Origin: Cheiracanthium punctorium
Lineage: Eukaryota > Arthropoda > Arachnida > Araneae > Cheiracanthiidae
DNA length: 64,000 nucleotides
Direction of reading: 5' to 3'
Assembly (NCBI GenBank): GCA_038373885.1
Contig: JAWZYV010019597.1
Span: 372,001 to 436,000 of the forward strand
Position 1 is the first letter of the stretch, and each line of letters starts with the position of its first letter. The position numbers were made by a program, and so were the translations under genes. Shown here piece after piece: positions 36,719 to 48,700 of this stretch. Below the pieces are notes generated by a model, which saw only the letters and a program-made list of their open reading frames with translations, made no database searches and was not told the DNA's origin.

Positions 36719-39700
36719 GTAAGTGCAAGTAATTTTTTGTTCTTCTGTTGATTATTTTAAATATACGTGTATATTTCTTTTATTAAAATGTGTGAATGCT
36801 GTTTAGTAGCGTCATACAAGTATATACCTAAGGTTCATTTCGATTCCGAACGCCTCACGAAAAATTACAAATTAAAATTTTTCGTAAATCATCCCCCCCC
36901 CCAAAAAAAAAGTAAAATTAATTTTTTTTTTCTTAAGACTCTAAGGTGTCTGGAAAAGACTTCTACAAATGCACTACTGTACTTAATACTTTTAAAAATT
37001 AGACCACAATTTGTTCTTTGTACTATTGTTCATAAAACTGAGTATAGTAGGGCTTGAAACCCCCCCCCCCCTCCCGTGTTTAATATCATTGATTTTTTCT
37101 AAAAGCTTTTATGAAGATTCTGCACGTCATAGTTACTGAAATCCTGCAATTTTTGTACTAAAGTATACAAGTACTTACTGTATTCTGTAAATGCCTTGTA
37201 AAAGGGTAATAATTCCGCCCCTCCTTTTTTTAACGAATGAGATGATTTTGAAAACAAGAAAAATTATTAGTGCCTCTTATGCCTTATAGCCTCTTATATT
37301 TTCTTTTCAGAAAACAAAGATCTTTGTTGGGCATTTGCCTGATGGTTGCAGTGATGATGATTTGCGTAACTTATTTTCAAAGTACGGGGAAGTCACTGAA
37401 TGTGATGTTATTAACAAGTATGGGTTTGTGGTAAGATATTTGTTTTGCTCACTAAGTCATGATTTAAATTTTTTATGTTAATCTTCTTTCTTGTGTAATC
37501 TTTATATAATTCTTTTTAGCACATGGCAACTCCAGAGCAGGCTGAAGAAGCTGTTAAAAATCTGAACAACTACAATCTTATGGGTTCCAGCATAAGTGTT
37601 GAGGTAAATAAAAAAAAAAAAAGCTTTATTATTAGTTCTTTATGGCGATTTTTTTTTTTTTTTGGTTTGGTGACATAATTTTGTCGTCAAAGGAAGACCC
37701 TGGGGTTCCGATCGGCAACCTGGGTCTGACGCAACCTCAGTTTTGTCTATAGTAAACAATAGCACAAAAGCCCAAAAAAATCGGCTCTCTAAAGGGATTC
37801 AATTTTTAAATAAAGCATAAAAAATCAGTTTTTTAGAATTTATAAATTTAGTAATTGCGCATTTTTAAAGTTTCCTAAAATAGCGTGCATGCAAAAAACA
37901 TTGGATTTAGAAAGTGATTTTATTGGGGGGGGGTCAAATTTGACATAACAGCACTAATATTGGAAGGGTGAAGCCATCTGCCGGCATTAATATGCAGTCG
38001 CCGGAGCGTGAGACGTGGACCCTGCTTCACATGACATTTCACAAAATGCATTCATGTAACAAAATGTAGATTTAAAAAAATTATTTGATGCGTAAAATAC
38101 GAAATTTAACCTCTTTCAACAGCAGGTCACCTCGAAAATTCGTAACAAAACTTTAAACCTTTTATCTACTGACGGTATGGTCGTGTGGGGTAAAATGATC
38201 ATAAATTTAGCTATTTTTAACTTTACTAAGCTACACATAAAAAATGATACAACATATTTAAAATTTTTTGACAAATATTTTACATTGGACTATCTGACAG
38301 TAACTACAAATATTTGTTTTTTGCTTTTACAAACATTAAAACTTTGATCATTCTTTTTGGCTTGTTATTATAATCATTTTACCCTATGGTGTGGGGTAAA
38401 ATGATTATACATGAAAAAAATGAAACACACTCATAGAAAATGATATATGAATAAGATAATCTGGAAAATAGATAACAAATATTTTATTAAACAGTTTTAC
38501 ATGGAATTTTAATTTAGCTATCGGAATTTATAATGTCCTGTACTATCGAAATTTGGCTCATGCAGTATTTGAATTATCTGTTCAGTTTGAACTTCCTCGA
38601 CATTTCTAGCAATGTACATTTTTTCAAATAGATTTTCAAAGTATTAAATTGTAAATAGCTCCTTTTCTGCAGACAAGATCTGTCCAGAAATGCTTAATTT
38701 AACTTTTACCACAGCACTTAAGAGGCAGCAGATATTTTGTCCGAAAGAGGCATTACGGTATGCCATTTTGAAATCTTTTAAACTCTTTTTAAATAAGAAT
38801 TAGGATTTTTTTTCACAAAATTTCAAGAATAGCATACTTTCTTTACTTCACGGTCTTCAATTTCATGCTTTTCTACAAAATGTGCAACAAACACATCCTC
38901 TGTTAGCATTTATTTATAAATTTGATTCGAGTATCGTAGTTTTGGGTTATTTTTCTTATTTCCAGGTAAAAACAAAAGTAGAATAACGGAATCTGTTTAT
39001 TTATTCACGTTATTACTATTAATACCTTATAAAATATATTACAGATGAAAAAAAAAAAAAAATCTAAAATGATACATGTGTTCTTTAAGTGCAAGCCTAG
39101 CAGTATGATCGTTTTACCCAACTTTCTTTGAACTACTCCAAAATAAAAAATAATACGAATACAAATGATCTTGATACAGAAATGTATTCTTCAAGAATGA
39201 CAGTAGGCTTTGTATCATCAAAATTTCAAGAACTTTAAATCGCAAAAATGCTACAGCAAAGTAAATTTTAACCTTGTAAAGATAGTCAAACATGAAACTC
39301 TAAGTGTTGCCATTACATATTAAAAGAATATTAATGAATCAAATAAATCCGTTTAAAAATATTGCTTGTAATATAAATGAGCTAAACAAAAGTCAGCATG
39401 CCAATAAACATATGCATTTGACATTAATTGTCTGCTTTTTGTAGACTGTTCATTTTACCCCACCTAACCCAATAAATGCAACAATAACAATATATCCAAA
39501 CTAAAAATCCATAGACAAAATATGCAGCAAAAGTTTCATGCATCCCCAAGGTATGCCTATTATTTAAATAGGTCCAAAAACCTTGTCCTGTATTAATCAC
39601 TGGTATTTCAAAACTACACTCATAATGGAAGGAATGATATCAAATAAAAATCAAATCAAAAATGTGAAAACCTGTACACCTTCTACCGAAACGGACTGTT

Positions 39701-42700
39701 GACAACCCCAGATACTGCTGCTGGAAAAAAAAAAAAAAGTAAATGGCCTGTCCAACAATCGATCCGCGCGCACTGAAAAAAAAAAACAGGGCACCAAAAG
39801 TAACAGCATGGAACAAAGGCTCGTGATTCGTTAGGAAAAAAACAGTGTGAATCAAACACTTCCGAAAATGGGGTTATCATTCTCCGTCTAAGAAAGGTAG
39901 GGTTACTGTTGGCCCAGTGCTTAATACAGTTCTATTTCATTTTCAGTTTACGGAATTATTAATTTCAGCTTAGCACCAGTTAAGTTCTCACCTTAATTCT
40001 GTGTTCAAAATTTAAATCTTTTCAAAGAATTGTCTCGATGCATTTTGTTTTGCAGTGATATTGCAATCGTGTTTACTCTTAGCACTAAGTTGAACTGGCC
40101 GCATGTGCTGCTAGCCCGTGATGTCATTTGATGTATTCTGCATAAGCAGCGTATGCATTTTCTGCTCCCCTAGTGTGGGAGTTCCGTTCATGGCCGTATT
40201 TAAACAGCAATCTCTGCTGGATTGGCAGCTTTGCTTCGTTGTACATTAGTGATGCATTGTCAGTGATGTTTGAGCCTCATGTTTTAAATATGTTGATTAC
40301 AACGTGAAGTAGTTATTGATAAAGTGTTATGCTGCAGCCAATCGGCATTAATTTGATGCAAACAAAATATATTGAGTTTTTAAATAAAACCTCTAGTATC
40401 CTGCAAAATAATCATGATGTTGAAAATGAATCCTGTTTTTATTGAGTTATTGAACCATGATAGCTATGCTTTAATTTTTTTAAACAATTTGTTAAAGTTT
40501 GAAGTTTCTCAGTGCAATAGATTTTAATACATTACTTTACCTAGTCATTTTTTTTTCTTGTTATGCAACTGATTTTAATATAATTAGCTGTTATTATATT
40601 GAAGCTTGTTGTTCTAAATGCCTTTTTACTGAGTTTAAACTTGTTACACATTCAACTAGTCAACTTTTGTAATACAGGTATCTAAAACTTTTACAGCTAC
40701 GCATATTGCTCAGTTTATTTGAAAGCAAATAACTAAATTTTCATTGTGAGATGATTATGAGAGGAAATGTAAATTAGTAAATGAGCATTTGTTATTGCCC
40801 ACTGAACAGTTAACCCTTATAAGGGTGTAACAGTTACCACATTTTTCATTTATCTCGCCAAAAAAGTTGCCAAATAAAAACACTCTAAAAAGAACTAATA
40901 CTAAAGCTGTACCTAAATAAGTAACAATTCTGTGTATCTGAGTAGTAAATTTCATAAATGTGAGCTTATGTTAAGCCCGTTCATACTTAACTATTTCTGT
41001 TTTATTTTTAGCCTTCCAAAAGCAAACTTCATCCAGAACCTGGTGCTCCTGGCAGAGCCAATAAACAGACTGCAATGAAGTAAGTGTATTGTTAAGTTAA
41101 TGGTCTAATTGTAAAAAAAAAAAAAAGATGCAATATGATTCAAAATAAAACATTTACATCATTTGTGTGACAAAATTGAGTGCTGCAAGTGACAAATAAA
41201 TCGGTCATACAATTGTTTGCTTGAAGCAGTAATCAGTGATCGCGATAATGCCTCTAGCTGCGTATTTCATGCTTTAGAAATTCAGAATACGCCTTAAAAA
41301 TTTCAGAATGCGTATTTTTACGCATTTTTCCATATAAAATTAGGTATATTTTGATAAATAATTATGATTTGCTGATTTTAATTTCAAAAATCCAATTATT
41401 GCACTAGCTTTTGAACATTTATGTACCTAGACGTATAATCAGTTATTATTTATGTGTCAAATGCAATTTAATTATGTATTTGAATATTTAGCATAATTGT
41501 TCGTTGCTTTAATTACTCCTTTGGAAAAGAAAATACTCTTTCTAAAAAGGTTAAGGAGTATTTTTACTCTTCTGAAAAAATCCTAGATCGATCACTGGCA
41601 TTGATATAATAGGGGCTACAAAAAACGAAATTGTTCGTGTCAAGTTACTTCTAATTTTTTACAGTACATTAGCATATTGCTCAAAAATTTTAATGTTCGC
41701 ACAACCCTCCATTCAAACCTTAACTTTGCCGAATTTCACACACATCCGCTCATGCAATGTGTTGCAAAAGGGACATAAAGGTTTTCCTTAACGTATTTCC
41801 ATAGCTGCCATACCTCCCGACTTTTCCAGGAGACTCCCGAATTTCAGAACGATCTCCTGAACTCCCGAAAAGTTTATAAATCTCCCGAATTTTTCCAAAT
41901 TATTCCCATGTTTTATGTACTTACCAATTTTTGAAAAAAAAATTACAGAACTTGTTAAATGCTAACAACAGAAACTGAAGAAACTTTGCTGTTGGCTGAA
42001 TCTGATATTTCGTAATGACGTCATAGCACGTAGAACATAGCAAGCTTTCTCGCAGATTCCCCATAAATTTCCAAAAGTCGGCGGTTGGGATTATCGATAA
42101 CACTACGCAGAATTGAATTACAGAGCTTTCCCCCCTCCACTCTGCATGTGTATGTTTTGTTTATGTATTTTGTGATCCAGCATGCTAGATTGTGGTGTTC
42201 ATAGTTGAGTGAGCGGTAAAATTATGTCTGGAAAGAAGTATTTAATGCAATTTAAATCGGATTATTCCAAGGACTTTAAATTTATCAAACCGTCCAATAA
42301 AGGTACAAACTTTGCATTTTGCACATATAGTACATGCGATATTGCTATCGTGCACGGGAGAAAAAATGACATTGTGACTCACACTAAATCGAAAAAGCAT
42401 CAAACCAACACTAAAGCGTGTGCAAACAGTTTAAGATTGACTTCTCATTTGCTACATCCCAGGATCTAAGCGTGATAAAAGCAGAGTGCTTATTTTTTAA
42501 GTTCATCTATGAGCATAACTTGCCACTAAGTTGCTCAGATCACTCAGGAGCATTATTAAAAGATGTTCCCGGATTCCGATATAGCCAAAAAATACGGTTC
42601 GAAACGTACAAAACGTTCTCGGTATTTTAATTCATTTGTAATGAAAAGATCAGCGTCGCCAGAATATTTCCCAGGGGGGGGAGGCAAAGATTACTCAAAA

Positions 42701-45700
42701 GTATGGTTACCATGTTGAAAAGAACAAAAAAGCAAGGGAAAACACTGCATACAAAAATCCAGGGGGGCACTTGCACCCCCCTTGCCCTATGTTGCCGGCA
42801 CCCATGAATGCAAATAGTTCAAAAGTATTTACTGTTTAAAAAATTGTTTATTTCTTTAAAAAAGTATCGCATTTTAAAATTAGCTGTTTTAATAAATGTT
42901 TTAAGCTATAAATTTTTCTTGTATATGTAATTTTCTTGGTTACTGATATATTACGCATGTGTACATAGAGGTTTTTTCATAGATAACAAGGGTTTTTTTA
43001 AAGTCTCCCTAATTTTTTCGAAAATCTCCCTAATTTTCATTCTCCAAGGTTGGCAGCTATGTATTTCTATATACATAGATTTATGTTTAAAAAAGAAGCA
43101 ATTTATTAAAACGCTTTTAAAATAATTAAAAAATCAGTTGTGTACTAGAGATAAAATTCAACATTATTCTATTGATAATTTTTGCCGTATATACTTGATG
43201 GTTTTTTTTAATAACTTGCATCTTACTATGTAGTTATGCTGATCCCTGACTCTGTAACAATTTCGATTCAACCAACTCCTAAAAGATAGAAAAAATTTCA
43301 GCTCCATTTTATTTATGAGAGTAAAAAAAAGTGTGACAAAATTAGCTGTTGCAATTCACATTGATGTCTCTTTGAATTCATGATTATCAGTGTTTGAAGG
43401 AAAATTGCAATTCCAATCAGTTTAAAATAGTTTTTCCAGATTTATTTAGTTTATTTTTATTTTTTTAGAAATAAAATGATTTATCGGTGAAGAACTGATA
43501 TAAGAGGGTTGCTGCGTGCGATAAGTTTCCGCGTGCTTCCAGAAAAGCAAGAAATTCAATTTGGGTCTATAATAAAAATTGAATACGGAGTTATTCATTT
43601 TAGGTGGACGTAGATCAAATATATTGCTTGAACATATGCTTTTGTCAAATGTTTTTTCTAGTGCCCGTTGTAATTGCCTCCACAACAGCCTTTGTCTTCT
43701 AGTAAATAAATAAAATTGACACAGGTTAACAGTCTAAACTGTATAAGGGTGGTTCTCAAAAAACGGGACAAAATAAGATGGGTGATTTCGCATCATATCT
43801 GTCACACTTTTTAATGGAAATTTTTTTTTTTCTTTACTTCTTTTGATCCAAAATGTTATATTTGAAAAGGAAAAAAAAATGTATTTGGCATGCTACAATT
43901 TAGTATTTTCTGTACCCTTGGTGTGACTAAAATGATGCATACGGTACAGAATATGACAGGGACAACGAAGGAAATGGAAAACACTTTTTACAACCTGTAA
44001 AATAAAATCATTAATACCCAATAAATTATGTTTTAATGAAAATTCTATCTTCAGCTTCATGAAAAGCTTGTAAGAATTGAAAAACACTAGAAAACTAGCA
44101 GACTAGTTTTGTCCTATTTTGTGAGAATCTCCTGTAAATCTAAAAAATTTTAACTAACACAAAATGGCTGCAGAATTGTATTTTCCAATTGGAGGCACTT
44201 ATTAATTTTGTATATTTTAACGACATTTTAGGATAAATGGTAAAAATTTCTGATAAACTCAAATTTCAATGAAAAAGTAATATTTTGAGAAAAAGTTCTT
44301 GAAAAGATTAAAAAACAGAAATAATTAGGCTCTGCAATCATAAATGAACCCTGTATCTTCTCAGGTAATAGGTTCAACATAATCTAACATTTACTCATGG
44401 CTGAACTGCTACCAATCTGCTATTTAACTAGACAAAGACAAATACCACCCCATAATAGTAGAAGCCCCATAAACCACCTGATAGGATATCAAAAATATCT
44501 CCAGCAGGTTTAGTTCGCTTCAAGTAATCAAAGATCGTAATCAAGGGGTCAATGCAGACGAAAACTGGGTCAGTTTTGCAGTCTCTTCACAAATTTACTA
44601 TCGATTAAAATGACCCTTCATTAGGATTTTATCCTATATTTTAATTTGTTTAAAAAAAAGTGAAGTTTATTAAAAATTAGCATGAAAATTCACAAAAATA
44701 AGTGTTGATTAAAAAATTCTATATTAAAATTCACAAAATATGAAATTTTCATAAAAGTGGGACCCTGGAAAAAATTCCTGGATCGACCCTTGCCCTAATC
44801 TGACAGATTTTGGATGAACAAGTTGATACATTTTTCTGAGAAATGGTGAGATAATCCATATGAAATACTTTTGCTCTACCTTAATCTCATACCTCCACTA
44901 CACTTCTTTGAAAATATTAAATAGTGAACCACTTACCCCATAAAAGGAGCAATTCTGCCACCTTGACTGTATTTATTTTTTGTTCATAGTTTCTGACAGC
45001 TGACAAATGTCTGTTCAGAACAGTGGCATAGCGAGGGGGGGGGGTTGGGTGCAGAACCCTCCCTAAAATTTAGCAGCGTTCTATTATTGACATGAAGAAT
45101 GCAGTCCATAATGTAGATTATCCATTACATCAGTGCACTAAACCCCCCCCCCCTCCTTCTAGTTGCGAACAGTTGCAATACTTAGAGCATCAAATTATAC
45201 TAAAAAGCTGTCCCATTTATCCCACTTTACCCTGAATTGTGTTTAGTATTAACTGCAATTGCTCGAATCTGTGACCCCGAAATGTTTCGGCACAATAATT
45301 TGAAAAATCCTATATTTTGGCCTCTAATTGAGTGAGAGTCTGGTTTTTTACGGGCAATGATCAGTCAAAAAACACAGTGCTATATTTGGGGCGATACAGT
45401 ATTTATTTTTTAAAATAAAATTACTAAATTAAACTTTAATCAATAGATCTCTTGAGATTTCATAGATTTTTAGTATATACATATTTTTCAAAACATTCTT
45501 TTGTTAAATTTTTTTTTTTACATTGATACTGATGAGTTTCAATCTTTCTCAAAAGCTTCAAAATTTCTAAGCACCCAGGGGAAAAAAATAAAACTTTTAT
45601 TAAAATAGCCTTTGCAAACCTTCTAGAATGATGTAGTGTGGAGAAAATCTGGATACTTTAAATATTAAGTAATAAAATGCTTTATTTAGAACATTAGCAT

Positions 45701-48700
45701 TACCTTATGTCAATGTTAATGTTAATCTTTTCCTAAGGAATTAAAAAAGCTGCAAAATATAATTTTTAGCATAATTAAACAGTTGCTTTGAGTGTACAAG
45801 GTTGCCACTGGTGAGGGAAGAGTCAGGAAAACCTGTAAAAGTTGTCAGAATTTATAAAGAATTTAAGTATTTATTCAGGTCTAATGCAGTTACTAAGTGC
45901 ACAAATTCTTATTTTGATTTATTTTATAAATGTTTCAAAATTTTAGTGCATTTGAAAGTTTGAATGGTAAGATAAGGAATCGTCACACTAATTTTTTGAT
46001 TTAAAAAGAATATGGATTTGCATTAGATTCAATGAATGAAAAGGGATCGGCATTCTACGATTTCATTGATTTAGTTAAGCAAGTATTTTTGTTTATTTCT
46101 GTAATTTTATTATTTTTATTTATATAAAATTCGTCTAACTTGAAAAATTTGTGTCAAAGCTATAACTAGTTATCAAGTACCAGTGATCTTAAATTGGATG
46201 TTAAGTAAGACTAAGTCTCTATGTGCTTGATTATCACTAACATAACAAATCATTAGTCTGAAAAACTTGGAAAAGTCAGAATTTTTTCTCAAATATTGAG
46301 TGGCAATTGATGTAATTTGTATTATAAAAACATTTTCTTTTTTTCAGCCGCAGAGGTGGATCTCAGCGTAATGGATATGGACCCTCTAGGGGTGGCTATG
46401 GGGGTGGTTACCCTAACGGGTATCGTCACTTTGATCGACCCCCCATGGGTGGAGGAGACTCATTTTATGACCGCCCCTTTGGATTTGGACGAGACAGAAT
46501 GCGACCCTATCCACCACCTTATGAACGCCGCAGTCCTATGCCTCCAATGAGGGATGAGTATCCCAGACGTCCTATGCCTCCACTTGGTGGTGACCCCTAC
46601 TCAAGGCCCTTGCCACCTTTGAGCATGCGGGATGATCTGTATGAGCGCAGGCCAATGTCTGAACGATCAGATTATTTGTACTCCAGAAGATCACCTCCTA
46701 CTTCTTCCCTGAGGTACGATCCGTCTCTTTCAGAAAACAAATTGGTTTAATAAAAAGCTTGTTTTGCCTGCGAAGAATGTAAAAATTTGTTTTTAATTTG
46801 CAGACTTTTTGATTAGGTTCTAGATTTAAATCAATTTTGAGAGGTATTTATTTTAAAAGGGGGACTTTTAATAGGGCAAAGCTGTTATAGCTTAGTTATC
46901 TGAATATATTTTTATGTAATTTAACACATATAATTTATCTGGATTATATAATATTGAATTCATATTACTAAGACTTTTTATTTTAAGAATACTCAAAGCA
47001 AATCATCTGCATGTTACGTTGAGTGAAATTTACTTTACTCTTTTGATATAAAGTATAATTAAATAAAATAGGTATGAAACGGAAAAGCAAAAAAAATGTA
47101 ATTAGTATGGAAAGTGACTTTACTTTGAAGCTAACATTTTAAAACAGTATCAAAATTTCTGTTCTATCTACTAAATTGTTTGTTTTTAAATTATTGGTCA
47201 AAGTCTTAAAAATCTGCCAAAATTTTCTGTTTAAAATTGGATTTTTATGTTTGAAAGACTAGCCTTAGTCTACCAACAAATATTAATAGCATTTTAAATA
47301 CAGTATGAGCTCACTAATATTTAAGTTACAGAGGTGATTTACTAATATTGTTGTTACCTTTCAGGTCTCCTTATTGGTATGATTCCATTGCTAATGGGTA
47401 AGTTCAAATTTGCTGTCTATTATACTGCTTTATTTTTTTATCTTGTATAATTTCTGGGAAAACTGCATGTTCTGACTGTTAAAAAGGGATTAATGTAACT
47501 TACTGCAATTTTACTAATAATGCATGATGTGCATGTTCCATAACATTTTATTTTTTAAAAGTCCATCAGTTCTTGTGATGGATACCAGATGATGTAAATA
47601 TCTTATGTAGTGAAGTGTGGGTTTAATTTAGAACATTTTGTGTATTTTCATTTAGCATTTTGTAACTTTAAATGATTTCTTTGAAAAATATTTTGCATGT
47701 GGTTTGTTTCTGTTCGTACCTAACAATTGTTCATCCTTTAGTAAAATTAAAAAAAAAAAAACAATTATCTATACTAACATTCTTTTCTATTAATATTTGC
47801 ACTTAACCTTTATAATAACTTCGTTATCCACTCTATAGTGGTTACTAGTCTGGATTTAATTTGTTAATTCTGTTTTACGGTGAATTCCTATCTAGTGTGT
47901 GACACTTCCTAAATATCTTGTTTTTCTAAGGTGGCTCCCGCTAAGCAGCTTAAATTTCTTAACGATGCACACACTTATATGCAATGCTAATTCGACAAGA
48001 TATTTTGATTACAAAAATCTAAATTTCTCACATGATAACTTTGCAGGGTGATATGTTCAGCAAAAATTTAATCTTTCGGACAGTAATAATTATAAAACAT
48101 CTTTGGATATACAGATAACAATTTTCAAAAGGAAAGCACTTAGCATATTGTTTAAAATATTCTTTATTAAATGATAGTCCTGCAGTTGAACTTGTTTATT
48201 AAACATCAATCTGAAACTCTTGAACCTTTTTCTCGTCAAACACAGAAAGAAGCTTTAAACACTTCTAATTTGTTTTGTCTATCTAAATCTAATGCACTGC
48301 AATAATTAGAACTTGTTTTTTGTATATGGGTTCGTGTTTACTCAGTTTTGAGTAATTTACCATAGTTTTGTTGACTGTGATGTAAAAAATATGCTCATAA
48401 TGGATTTTGCATATGCAAGAACCCATATTTCTCACAATAATGGGCCTTTGTGACCCAGTTTTATCAGACTTCAGTGTGATGTCTGTATAGTTAGCCATAC
48501 CTGTAAAAGCAGTTTAAGTTAACATACCTTTTATTTACTTTCTTAAACTATTTATATGGTATGTGTAACATGGATAATTAAATTGAACAAACTATAGAAA
48601 ACACTGAACATTATTCATCTGTTAATTATCATTTATAAGGATTGCAAGAATTGTAAAATTATGCCTTGCTTTAGTAACCAGTAGTGTCAGTGTTCACTTG

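Larger units (their letters stand above)
41801..43060 (+). mobile_element. hAT element remnant in intron 5
   Basis: Inverted ends ATAGCTGCCA (41801) and TGGCAGCTAT (43060) with flanks GTATTTCC / GTATTTCT, an 8-bp duplication with one mismatch. It contains the N-terminal part of a hAT-type gene (42209-42630) and a nested MITE (42648-42806). The phrases CTCCCGA and CTCCCTAA recur near the ends as subterminal repeats. Confidence 0.85.

Noticed and set aside
37690..37730. Pol III B-box-like phrase GGGGTTCCGATCGGC
   Set aside because: No A box at the right distance and no cloverleaf; not called a tRNA or SINE.
43446..43685. 79-codon minus-strand frame (RPPKMNNSVFNFYY)
   Set aside because: The wording looks protein-like, but I recognise no family and see no flanking element or splice sites.
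46317..46550. Frame starting MYYKNIFFFSAAEVDL
   Set aside because: It begins in the intron and reads exon 46348-46713 in the wrong frame; the RGG/PRY frame joins the RRM exons in phase.
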